Part shown: positions 45,481-54,062 of the stretch, piece after piece
How positions within the stretch are numbered: position 1 is the first letter of the stretch
Layout of the letters: every line of letters begins with the position of its first letter
Origin: CBDCHC01 sp965277055
Lineage (GTDB): Bacteria; Pseudomonadota; Gammaproteobacteria; PS1; Pseudothioglobaceae
Assembly (NCBI GenBank): GCA_965277055.1
Contig: OZ255703.1
Coordinates: 1 to 64,000 of the forward strand
Direction of reading: 5' to 3'
Length of the DNA stretch: 64,000 bases
Translations under genes and position numbers: made by a program
The notes under the pieces: generated by a model
What the model was told of the DNA's origin: nothing
Databases searched by the model: none
Seen by the model: only the letters and a program-made list of their open reading frames with translations

Positions 45481-46579
45481 ATTTACCACTACCCTCACCC
45501 AACAAATACAAGAACAAACTAAGCAGCTCAGAGTCAAGCATCAGTACCGAGAGTCTAAAGTCGTAACTAAACTAGATGCAACGCATATCCAGATAGACAA
45601 GAAGCGACTCATTAACTTCTGCTCTAATGATTACCTGAGTATGTCCTCTCACCCTGAGCTAATAAAGTTTTACCACAAGGCAATTGATACTTATGGGCTT
45701 AGTAGTTCATCCTCTCACTTAGTGAGCGGACACACCACTGCACACGAAGAATTAGAAGAATACTTATGCGAGTATCTAGGCGTAGAAAATGTATTATTAT
45801 TCTCTACTGGTTATATGGCTAATCTAGGGATATTCTCCGCATTTAAAGATAACATAGACTGGATACTCCAAGACAAACTTAACCACGCATCACTAATAGA
45901 TGCCAACTTTTTAGCAGAAAAGCCTATTTCACGCTACCACCACACCAACCTCACTGCACTGGAAAAAAAACTTGGTAAACAAACAGGTAGTGGCATGGTG
46001 GTGACTGATAGTGTTTTTAGTATGGATGGCGATCATGCAGATATCAAAGCTATGTACTCACTTACAGAGCAGCATAATGCACTACTGGTTCAAGATGATG
46101 CTCATGGCTTTGGTATGTATCAACCACATATCCCCACTGATTCAATATATATGGCAACCTTTGGTAAGGCAGTTGGGCTACATGGAGCATGTGTGGCAGG
46201 AAGTAAGGATATGATAGAGCATATGGTGCAAAAGTCCCGCCCGTATATTTATACCACTGCCCTCTCCCCTGCTACTGCGGTGAGTGTGAAAAAGTCACTA
46301 GAGCTGATACAAAAAAGTGATAGAGTAACTAAACTAGAACACAACATTAAGTTATTTAAAAATCATATCACCACCCACTCAAATACTGCTATTCAGCCCA
46401 TCATCATCGGTGATAACAAAAAAGCAATACAATTAGAACAAGAGTTGTTTACCAAGGGCATATATGTAAAATCCATCAGACCTCCTACCGTACCTCAAGC
46501 AATACTAAGAGTAACACTCAATGCTGAACATGATACAGAGAGTATTGAAAGAATAATTGGCGTATTGGATAATATTTAA
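45473..46579 (+). CDS. bioF: 8-amino-7-oxononanoate synthase BioF
   Basis: PLP-dependent alpha-oxoamine synthase that joins pimeloyl-ACP (or CoA) and alanine. Conserved parts: NFCSNDYLSMSSHPELI, HTTAHEELEEYL, DSVFSMDGDHADI, VQDDAHGFGMY, and the PLP lysine in YMATFGKAVGLHGA. Length 368 is slightly short but complete. Overlaps the DUF455 gene by 8 bases; the neighbouring SDR and bioH follow in the + direction after a spacer, so the biotin genes bioF, bioH and bioC are spread over the window. Confidence 0.95.
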   Translation: MPKFTTTLTQQIQEQTKQLRVKHQYRESKVVTKLDATHIQIDKKRLINFCSNDYLSMSSHPELIKFYHKAIDTYGLSSSSSHLVSGHTTAHEELEEYLCEYLGVENVLLFSTGYMANLGIFSAFKDNIDWILQDKLNHASLIDANFLAEKPISRYHHTNLTALEKKLGKQTGSGMVVTDSVFSMDGDHADIKAMYSLTEQHNALLVQDDAHGFGMYQPHIPTDSIYMATFGKAVGLHGACVAGSKDMIEHMVQKSRPYIYTTALSPATAVSVKKSLELIQKSDRVTKLEHNIKLFKNHITTHSNTAIQPIIIGDNKKAIQLEQELFTKGIYVKSIRPPTVPQAILRVTLNAEHDTESIERIIGVLDNI

Positions 46580-46657
46580 CTATTAATAGTTATTAAGACC
46601 AAAGACACCAATCAAATTCAGTAAGATTACACTCTTGAGAGTCCTGTTATGTTCATG

Positions 46658-47437
46658 TTAGACTTGTTTTTCCATGAATTTTTGTGACATTTTCAATACG
46701 GTTTTTCTCGGAAGAAGTGGGATGACCCAATTAAGCATAAATCTTAATGATTTTTGGTTTATTGCCACCAAACTCCCTTCGAGCATGGCATCGTAGCCAC
46801 ATTTTGCCACGGACTCTGGTGTTGCAGCTTTATTAGCAGCTGCAACGCCCTCAAGATTAGCTGCTTTTACAAACTCAGTTGCCACAAAACCCGGACAAAG
46901 AGCAGTAGATGTAATATTAGTATCTGATAATTCTTGAGCAATAGCTTGGGAGAATGATACGACAAAAGCTTTTGTCGCATAATATACAGCCTGTAATGGT
47001 CCTGGCATAAAACCAGCACTAGAGGCTACATTTAATATCTTACCAGAATTTCTTTCAACCATATCTTGTAAGTATAGGTGAGTTAAACTTACCAAAGAAG
47101 CCATATTAACTTGCATCATTGCCTGATCTTTGGCAAGATCACGTTCATAGAATTTACCATGTCCACCAAATCCTGCATTATTTATGAGAAAGTCAATTTT
47201 TATTCCCGCTTCTTTTGTTGTGTTATAAATGATATGGGCAGAATCAGGTTCGGTAAGATCAGCCGCTATTACAGTGGCTTCAATGTCATATGCTGCTTCT
47301 AATTCAGATTTAAGTTCATTAAGAACCTCTTCCCTACGCGCAACTAACACTACATTTCCACCTTTTAATGCATGATAACGTGCAAATTCCGCGCCAATAC
47401 CACTTGATGCTCCAGTAATTAATGCAGTTTGCTTCAT
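46658..47437 (-). CDS. Short-chain dehydrogenase/reductase
   Basis: A 259-residue Rossmann-fold oxidoreductase. NAD(P) motif TGASSGIGAEFARY, the NNAGFGG strand, and the catalytic residues in SSAGF and YYATKAF (Tyr-x3-Lys). The substrate is unknown. It stands alone on the minus strand between bioF and bioH, interrupting what would otherwise be a run of plus-strand genes. A C-terminal amphipathic segment (VLKMSQKFMEKQV) could contact membranes. Confidence 0.9.
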   Translation of the reverse strand: MKQTALITGASSGIGAEFARYHALKGGNVVLVARREEVLNELKSELEAAYDIEATVIAADLTEPDSAHIIYNTTKEAGIKIDFLINNAGFGGHGKFYERDLAKDQAMMQVNMASLVSLTHLYLQDMVERNSGKILNVASSAGFMPGPLQAVYYATKAFVVSFSQAIAQELSDTNITSTALCPGFVATEFVKAANLEGVAAANKAATPESVAKCGYDAMLEGSLVAINQKSLRFMLNWVIPLLPRKTVLKMSQKFMEKQV

Positions 47438-47930
47438 ATTATTCCTTTTAGTTTAGAGTAAATTAATTTGTAAATACGTAAATTAAAAATAAGAGCGTTG
47501 TAAAATTTCAACTAACTCTATCAAATCAATAAGTATTTTTCTCACATTAGCACAACGTTACTGATTGAAGTTATTAATGGATAAGAATAATACCCCGGTC
47601 CACAGCAAATTATTTATCTTCATTCTTGACATTAATAGCGATGTATTTCTTATCTATAACTAACCAATAACTATAATAATTATACAATATAATCGTAATT
47701 CTATGGGTTGAATTTTCAACATTATTCCATAAATTTAATATTTAAAAATTATCTAGATATATCAACAAAAATCGCTGTTTTTCTAAATCAGCAACAAGAA
47801 CATATATCACATCTCTTGATACTCATTTTTCTCAAACATAAATGATCCAAGATTTTTGAACCATTACAGTATTGAGTGTCAATCCATTCAATTTTTATTA
47901 AAATAACTACATCTCATTCACAATCACACC
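47438..47930. other. Noncoding stretch between the SDR gene and bioH
   Basis: A 493-base AT-rich region with no convincing gene on either strand. Near the SDR start is an inverted repeat TTAATTT (47463-47469) and AAATTAA (47480-47486) separated by ten bases, 25 bases before the SDR ATG, which could be an operator. The rest, including the stretch before the bioH ATG at 47931, shows no clear structure. Confidence 0.5.
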
Positions 47931-48656
47931 ATGCTCCATCCTCTTGTCTTTATCCACGGCTTTGCATTTGGAAATTATATCTTCCAGAGTGTGATTGATA
48001 CTTTACCTCGTGGCTATGATATTACCCTTTTGAGTCTGCCGGGACATGAAGGTGAGCCAGAGCTCAGCCCAGATATAGAGCAGTGGTGTGAACATTACCT
48101 CCCACAAATACCTCAGAATGCAATAATCATCGGCTGGTCGCTTGGTGGACTGCTCGCTGTAAAACTAGCGCATAAGGTGCCTATGAAACATCTGATACTA
48201 CTAGGTACTACCCCGCAGTTTATCCGTACCCCCAGTTGGGAATATGGGATAAAGCCTCATAACTTTGTAGCATTTGGTGATAATCTTCAAGCAGATACCG
48301 AGCAGGCACTCATGCGCTTTATGGCGATGCAGGGGGTAAGTATTTCTACCTTACGCACCCTTCGCAAGGTAATAGTAGCGAACCTCCCTACCCTTACGAG
48401 CGTAACTCATGCGCTTAAAGTGTTATGCAACACTTCAGCCATAACTGAGTACGAGACACTTAGTGATAAAATAACACTCATCTTAGGAACAAGGGATTAT
48501 ATTGTGCCCGTAGCATTGTCACAGTGGCTAGAGAGTCAGAACATTACTACCCATATTTTAGAAAGTGGACATATGCCATTTTTAACCCCAGAGTTTTCTG
48601 ATTTGTTACAAAGTATATTACAAAATATATTAGAGAGTGGAGCGCCCAACGACTAA
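47931..48656 (+). CDS. bioH: Pimeloyl-ACP methyl ester esterase BioH
   Basis: Alpha/beta hydrolase of 241 residues that releases pimeloyl-ACP methyl ester in biotin synthesis. Nucleophile serine in IIGWSLGGLLAVKLA, acid in LGTRDYIVP and catalytic histidine in ILESGHMPFLTPEF. Complements BioC at 31505. It overlaps the rlmE start by 1 base. Confidence 0.9.
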   Translation: MLHPLVFIHGFAFGNYIFQSVIDTLPRGYDITLLSLPGHEGEPELSPDIEQWCEHYLPQIPQNAIIIGWSLGGLLAVKLAHKVPMKHLILLGTTPQFIRTPSWEYGIKPHNFVAFGDNLQADTEQALMRFMAMQGVSISTLRTLRKVIVANLPTLTSVTHALKVLCNTSAITEYETLSDKITLILGTRDYIVPVALSQWLESQNITTHILESGHMPFLTPEFSDLLQSILQNILESGAPND

Positions 48657-49273
48657 TGCCAAAAAAAGGATCATCATCAAAACGCTGGATTAGGGAACAC
48701 CATACCGATGAATTTGTGCAAAAAGCTCAAAAAGACGGCTACCGTGGACGTGCAGCATATAAGCTGCTAGAACTGATAGAAAAAGAGCACATCATCAAGC
48801 GTGGGGATATTGTCTTAGATCTTGGGGCTGCCCCTGGTTCGTGGTGTCAGGTAGCACGAAAATTTACTACTAATACCATTATTGCTAGTGATATTTTAGA
48901 TATAGAGCCCATTGATGGCGTGGAATTTTTATGTGGGGATTTCACTCTAGAAGACACCTATAGCAACTTGCTTATGATGATAAATAACCAAAAAATAAAT
49001 GTAGTACTCTCAGATATGGCGCCAAATATGAGTGGTAATCCAAGTATTGATGCCCCGAGAGCGATGTACTTATGTGAGTTAGCACTTGATATGGCGGTGA
49101 AAGTACTGGATACCAAGGGATTGTTTTATACCAAGGTATTTCAGAGTGAGGGCTTTGATGAATTTGTTAAGTCATGTAAAGATGCTTTTGTCTCAGTGAG
49201 TATCAAAAAACCTAAAGCATCCAGAGCCAGGAGCAAAGAAGTATATATCTTAGCAAAAACACTCAAAGGCTAA
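48656..49273 (+). CDS. rlmE: 23S rRNA 2'-O-ribose methyltransferase RlmE
   Basis: RrmJ/FtsJ family. SAM motif LDLGAAPGSWCQVA, the catalytic lysine and Asp-Lys-Glu set, with VLSDMAPNMSGNPSIDAPRAM typical of FtsJ, and a C-terminal SRARSKEVYILA. Length 205. Coupled to bioH. Confidence 0.95.
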   Translation: MPKKGSSSKRWIREHHTDEFVQKAQKDGYRGRAAYKLLELIEKEHIIKRGDIVLDLGAAPGSWCQVARKFTTNTIIASDILDIEPIDGVEFLCGDFTLEDTYSNLLMMINNQKINVVLSDMAPNMSGNPSIDAPRAMYLCELALDMAVKVLDTKGLFYTKVFQSEGFDEFVKSCKDAFVSVSIKKPKASRARSKEVYILAKTLKG

Positions 49274-49284
49274 GTCACTCATTA

Positions 49285-50190
49285 CTACCACTTCAAAGTT
49301 TTACATACTTGTTTCAAATGCTCTAAAAAGAGTTTAGTTTTCGCAGGCTGATATTTTTGCTTTTTAAATAATGCATATATACCAATATCTGGCTCAGAGC
49401 AATACTCCATAAACACATGTACCAACTCTCCGCTCTTGAGATATGGGTGTGCTATAAATAATGGTAATAATACCACCCCTCTTCCCTGAGTAGCAAAGTC
49501 ACACATCATCTGAGCATCATTGGTGATGTAATCTCTCCTAAGAGTAACACTTCCCTTCTCTCTAGTAGGTATGTGGATATAGTGCCAGATACTTGAGCGA
49601 TCATTAGCATAGATGATGCTAGGTACAGTAGAAACCATACTAATATCTTTAAGCACATGTTCTCTAGTGAATTCTGGACTGGCACACATAATAATAGGCA
49701 TATGACCCACAGGAATAAGTGTGTGGGCAATTAATGATGAATCAGGCAATGAGCCAATACGCACTACAATATCATAATTTTCTTCTTGAATGTTAATTTG
49801 TCGATCATCAAACGATACTTCAATAGACAATTCAGGGTGTGCTGAGGCAAATAGAGCAATGTGCGTACTTAAATACAACCTGCCAAAGTGCTCAGGAATA
49901 TTTACTTTTAGGGTGCCATTTAAGATATTTGATTTTTCTTTAACCTTGATATGCGCTTGCTCTAGTAATTCTATTGCCTCTATAATTTCACGTTTATACT
50001 CCTCTCCAGCTTCTGTGAGGGCTACGATGCGGGTCGTTCTGTGAAATAAGGTAATGCCCAATTCGTTCTCTAGATTTTTGATGTGCTTACTAACACTTGC
50101 ACCACTGAGCCCATAAGGCTTACCCCCTTGCACGAAGCTTGACGTTTTTGCTACCGAGAGAAATAATTGCAACGCTTTAAGATTATGCAT
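49285..50190 (-). CDS. LysR-family regulator
   Basis: A 301-residue LysR-type activator/repressor: HTH in residues about 3-62 (LSVAKTSSFVQGGKPYGLSG and recognition region VSKHIKNLENELG) and a substrate-binding domain. It is divergent from the doxX-pirin pair with 96 bases between, so it probably regulates them. Related LysR proteins control pirin/quercetinase genes in other bacteria. Effector unknown. Confidence 0.9.
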   Translation of the reverse strand: MHNLKALQLFLSVAKTSSFVQGGKPYGLSGASVSKHIKNLENELGITLFHRTTRIVALTEAGEEYKREIIEAIELLEQAHIKVKEKSNILNGTLKVNIPEHFGRLYLSTHIALFASAHPELSIEVSFDDRQINIQEENYDIVVRIGSLPDSSLIAHTLIPVGHMPIIMCASPEFTREHVLKDISMVSTVPSIIYANDRSSIWHYIHIPTREKGSVTLRRDYITNDAQMMCDFATQGRGVVLLPLFIAHPYLKSGELVHVFMEYCSEPDIGIYALFKKQKYQPAKTKLFLEHLKQVCKTLKW

Positions 50191-50286
50191 ATTAGTTCTT
50201 TTATAGAATTAATGTTATGACATATTATAGTATTGTTTATATTTAATATTTAATTAACATGATAATTTTTCAACACAGGAGACTCA

Positions 50287-50661
50287 ATGTCACAGTATTC
50301 ACTTATGATTATCCGCATGTCTTTAGGGCTAGTATTGCTCGCTCATGGGTTATTAAAGATCTTTGTTTTTACCATACCTGGTACAGTCGGGTTTTTTGAA
50401 GGTCTCGGCTTTCCTGCAATACTTGCCTATGCTACTATTGGGATTGAGGTAATTGGTGGTGTATTACTGCTGATAAATATATTTAGCCTGTATGCTGCCA
50501 TCCTTTCTGTACCAATTTTGCTTGGTGCTACCTATGTACACTTGCCTAATGGCTGGGTGTTTAGTAATGCTGGTGGTGGGTATGAGTTTCCACTATTATT
50601 AGTGGTATTAGCTATTAGCGTCATCGCTGCTCACTTGCCACAAAGTACTACTAAGGAGTAA
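50287..50661 (+). CDS. DoxX-family membrane protein
   Basis: A 124-residue protein with four membrane segments: about 7-24, 40-60, 64-82 and 100-116. Conserved LLAHGLLKIF and GIEVIGGVLLL are DoxX signs. DoxX proteins are linked to quinone/sulfur chemistry and redox stress in various bacteria. An AGGAGA Shine-Dalgarno precedes the ATG. Coupled to pirin 3 bases downstream. Confidence 0.88.
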   Translation: MSQYSLMIIRMSLGLVLLAHGLLKIFVFTIPGTVGFFEGLGFPAILAYATIGIEVIGGVLLLINIFSLYAAILSVPILLGATYVHLPNGWVFSNAGGGYEFPLLLVVLAISVIAAHLPQSTTKE

Positions 50662-50664
50662 TAG

Positions 50665-51363
50665 ATGATTAATATTATTAAATATAATGAACTAGGAGTT
50701 GCAGACCACGGTTGGTTGAATGCACATTATCATTTTAGCTTTTCCCAGTATTATAATCCTAAGCGTATGGGCTTTGGTAATCTGCGTGTGATTAACGATG
50801 ATGTCATTAAAGCAGGTACGGGCTTTGCTACCCACTCACATACAGATATGGAGATTATCACCTATGTTCGTCAGGGCGCAATTACTCATAAAGATAGCTT
50901 TGGCAACCAAGGCAAAACGATTGCCGGTGATGTACAAGTAATGAGTGCAGGGAGTGGTATTTCACATTCAGAATATAACCTTGAAAGTGAAGATACTAAT
51001 TTGTATCAAATTTGGATTGAACCCAATGAATACGGGGTTACCCCAAAGTGGGCTGCCAAGGAATTTCCCAGTGAATATGTGAGTGACAGCTTAAATCTCT
51101 TAGTAGCAGGTGATGGTACTGCCCCACTACACATTCATCAGGATGCATATATTTACGGTGGTAAATTTACCGCTGGTACTTCTCTCACTCATACGCTAAT
51201 GCGTGATAAACAGTACAATGGGTATGTACTCATATCTAAGGGTGAAATGATAATTAATGACCACCATGTGAGTATCGGAGACGGGATGGAAATCACCGAG
51301 GAATCTGTTATAGAACTCAGCACTACTACTGAAAGTGAGTTGGTACTAATAGAGGTACGTTAA
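50665..51363 (+). CDS. Pirin-like cupin protein
   Basis: A 232-residue bicupin. The metal-binding region is FATHSHTDMEIITYV and SGISHSEYN, matching the His/Glu set of pirin and quercetinase YhhW. A clear AAGGAG Shine-Dalgarno sits at about 50653. With LysR and DoxX it forms a common stress cassette. Enzymatic activity not assured. Confidence 0.9.
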   Translation: MINIIKYNELGVADHGWLNAHYHFSFSQYYNPKRMGFGNLRVINDDVIKAGTGFATHSHTDMEIITYVRQGAITHKDSFGNQGKTIAGDVQVMSAGSGISHSEYNLESEDTNLYQIWIEPNEYGVTPKWAAKEFPSEYVSDSLNLLVAGDGTAPLHIHQDAYIYGGKFTAGTSLTHTLMRDKQYNGYVLISKGEMIINDHHVSIGDGMEITEESVIELSTTTESELVLIEVR

Positions 51364-51427
51364 TTGGGCAAAAATTACGGGTGAAATCTTTTAAAATAAA
51401 ATGTTTTCATCCGTAATAATGATCATC

Positions 51428-52411
51428 ATGCACAAACGAAATATTTTCCTCTCTTTTATTATTTTCCTCTCTTCTTTTTCATTGTTTGCTCAAGAGCTTC
51501 CTGAAGGAAAGTATGCGGTAATCACCACCGATAAAGGTGATATTACTATCAAACTTGAATATGAAAAAGCCCCCCTTACAGTTATTAACTTTGCTGGACT
51601 GGCACTAGGTACCAAAGAAAACACCTATAAAAAAGATGCACCCTATTACAATGGACTACAGTTTCACAGAGTTATTAAAGATTTCATGATTCAAGGCGGT
51701 GACCCACTGGGAAATGGTACTGGTGGCCCCGGCTATCAATTCCCAGATGAAATCACCGATCTCAAACATGACCGCCCAGGTACGCTTTCTATGGCAAACT
51801 CTGGCCCCGGTACTAATGGCTCACAGTTTTTCATCACACATAAAGCCACACCATGGCTCGATGGCAAACATACCGTATTTGGTTATGTAGTAAGTGGGCA
51901 AAAAGTGGTTGATACTATTGCGCAAAATGATCAAATCAAACAAATCACTATCACCGATGTAGGTACTGATGCTAAAGCATTTACTACCAACGAAGCCTCA
52001 TTTCAAGATACCTTAGGTAAATTAGATGAAATTACACTAGAGCACAATAAGCAATATGTTGAGGCACTTGCAGAATTTGTAGCAAAAAATTACAGCTCTG
52101 CTAAATTAGTTAATGACTACTATCTAGTCAAATCAAAACCTAATGCGACGATGATACAAAAAGATGATAGCATTAATATAAATATCACACTCACGCTCAG
52201 TGATGGCACTAAGGTTGCCACGAATGAAAATGTGATTTTGCCTATATCTTCGCCGTTTATCCCGATTATTGCTGATAATATTATGAATATGGAGCCAAAA
52301 GAATCTATTACTGTTATTTCTCTGTTTGGTAGTACAGGCATTCAGGGAGCGCCAATTCCCCCACATGAAATCGTTATCATTGATGTGACGCTTAATAGCA
52401 TTAATGAATAA
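51428..52411 (+). CDS. Exported cyclophilin fused to a degenerate FKBP-like domain
   Basis: Starting at the ATG at 51428 (MHKRNIFLSF, then a signal peptide ending LFAQ) the protein has about 327 residues. Residues 20-175 are a cyclophilin: FHRVIKDFMIQGGDP, GTLSMANSGPGTNGSQFFI, WLDGKHTVFG. The last 100 residues resemble an FKBP: LTLSDGTKVATNE, and the end STGIQGAPIPPHEIVIIDVT, like the VIPPNATLVFEVEL tail of FKBPs. FK506-binding residues seem weak. It would be a double prolyl isomerase/chaperone in the periplasm. It is followed by mraY. Confidence 0.8.
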   Translation: MHKRNIFLSFIIFLSSFSLFAQELPEGKYAVITTDKGDITIKLEYEKAPLTVINFAGLALGTKENTYKKDAPYYNGLQFHRVIKDFMIQGGDPLGNGTGGPGYQFPDEITDLKHDRPGTLSMANSGPGTNGSQFFITHKATPWLDGKHTVFGYVVSGQKVVDTIAQNDQIKQITITDVGTDAKAFTTNEASFQDTLGKLDEITLEHNKQYVEALAEFVAKNYSSAKLVNDYYLVKSKPNATMIQKDDSININITLTLSDGTKVATNENVILPISSPFIPIIADNIMNMEPKESITVISLFGSTGIQGAPIPPHEIVIIDVTLNSINE

Positions 52412-52414
52412 ATT

Positions 52415-53491
52415 ATGATTCTTGCCCTACTTGATTATCTTATTGCTATAGATAGTGGATTTGCTGTTCTTGGCTATCTAACTACCAGAAGTGCATTTGC
52501 TTTGATTACTGCACTGGTATTGATGTTACTATTAGGGCCTGTATTTATTCGGTTAATCCAACGATTACAGTTTGGGCAGATTATTCGCACCGATGGACCC
52601 CAAAGTCATCAAAGCAAACAAGGCACTCCTACTATGGGCGGGTTATTGATTATTCTCTCTTTTGTTTTATCTTCGTTAATTTGGGGTGATTTAAGCTATG
52701 GGTATTTTTGGATAGTGATTTTTAGTGCTTTAAGTTTTACTACTTTAGGCTTTGTAGATGATTATTTAAAAATTGCTAAACAAAACTCTAAAGGCGTATC
52801 TGCGAGACTCAAGCTCTTTTGGCAATCAATTTTTGCCGTGAGTATTGTTTTTTTATTAATTACCGCAGGGTTAGATGTATCTTACCTTATTCCATCACTT
52901 AAAGACTACTCACTTAATCTAAGCGTTATTGGCTTTATCATCATGAGTATATTGTTAATAGTTGGTTTTTCTAATGCAACTAACTTAACTGATGGGCTAG
53001 ACGGATTGGCTATTATGCCAGTGGTGATTATTAGTAGTGGTTTAGCAATCTATGCGTATCTTTCAACTAATTCAGTATTTGCTGGTCACTTAAACCTAGA
53101 CTATATGCCTGATGCGACTGAAATGAGCATTTTACTAGTCGCTCTTGTGGGTAGTGGACTTGGATTTTTGTGGTTTAATACGTATCCTGCCCAAATATTT
53201 ATGGGAGATTCTGGCTCACTTAGCCTTGGTGCTATATTAATTACCATTGCGATTGTACTGCGTCAAGAAATCATTTTTATCCTAATGAGTGTGGTGTTTA
53301 TTGTCGAGATGTTTTCAGTGATGATTCAGGTGGGGTATTATAAATACACTAAAAAACGTTTTTTTTTAATGGCACCACTTCATCATCACTTTGAACTCAA
53401 AGGGTATTCTGAGCCAAAAATTATTGTGCGTGCTTGGCTGATTACTCTATTATTTACTCTTATTGCAATTGCACTTATTAAAATACGATAA
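52415..53491 (+). CDS. mraY: Phospho-MurNAc-pentapeptide translocase MraY
   Basis: Integral membrane enzyme making lipid I. Conserved motifs: TPTMGGLLI, FVDDYLKIAK (catalytic Asp pair), NLTDGLDGLA, QIFMGDSGSL and PLHHHFE. About ten membrane helices. Length 358. Unusually, it is not in the mur-fts (dcw) cluster: its neighbours are a PPIase and dcd. It overlaps dcd by one base. Confidence 0.96.
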   Translation: MILALLDYLIAIDSGFAVLGYLTTRSAFALITALVLMLLLGPVFIRLIQRLQFGQIIRTDGPQSHQSKQGTPTMGGLLIILSFVLSSLIWGDLSYGYFWIVIFSALSFTTLGFVDDYLKIAKQNSKGVSARLKLFWQSIFAVSIVFLLITAGLDVSYLIPSLKDYSLNLSVIGFIIMSILLIVGFSNATNLTDGLDGLAIMPVVIISSGLAIYAYLSTNSVFAGHLNLDYMPDATEMSILLVALVGSGLGFLWFNTYPAQIFMGDSGSLSLGAILITIAIVLRQEIIFILMSVVFIVEMFSVMIQVGYYKYTKKRFFLMAPLHHHFELKGYSEPKIIVRAWLITLLFTLIAIALIKIR

Positions 53492-54057
53492 TGTCAATAA
53501 AATCAGATAATTGGATTATAAAAAAAGCTACTCAAAATGAAATGATTAGCCCATTTGCCTCTTCACAGGTGCGCGAAGTTGCTGGGCAAAAAATTATTTC
53601 TTATGGCACTTCTAGCTATGGCTATGACGTGCGTTGTGGGAATGAATTTAAAATTTTCACCAATATTAACTCCTCTATTGTGGACCCTAAAAACTTTAGC
53701 AATGATAACTTTGTAGAATTTACTGGTGAGGAATGTATTATTCCACCGAATTCCTTCGCTCTTGCCAAAACTATGGAGTATTTTAAAATTCCGCGTCAGA
53801 CATTAGTCGTATGTCTTGGAAAATCCACCTATGCAAGATGCGGTATCATTGTTAATGTCACTCCACTAGAGCCAGAATGGGAAGGTGAAGTCACCTTAGA
53901 ATTTTCTAATACTACTCCCCTACCAGCAAAAATATATGCTGGAGAAGGAGTAGCGCAAATGCTCTTTTTTGAAAGTGATGAAGCATGTAAGACCTCTTAT
54001 AAAGATAGAGGAGGCAAATACCAAGGACAACGTGGAGTCACTCTCCCAAAAACTTAA
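53491..54057 (+). CDS. dcd: dCTP deaminase
   Basis: Trimeric enzyme making dUTP from dCTP, supplying dUMP to the thymidylate route (ThyA in this window). Conserved ISYGTSSYGYDVRCGNEF, LGKSTYARCGI and the catalytic glutamate region TPLEPEWEGEVTLEFSN. Length 188. Followed by dnaB after five bases. Confidence 0.96.
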   Translation: MSIKSDNWIIKKATQNEMISPFASSQVREVAGQKIISYGTSSYGYDVRCGNEFKIFTNINSSIVDPKNFSNDNFVEFTGEECIIPPNSFALAKTMEYFKIPRQTLVVCLGKSTYARCGIIVNVTPLEPEWEGEVTLEFSNTTPLPAKIYAGEGVAQMLFFESDEACKTSYKDRGGKYQGQRGVTLPKT

Positions 54058-54062
54058 AGAGC

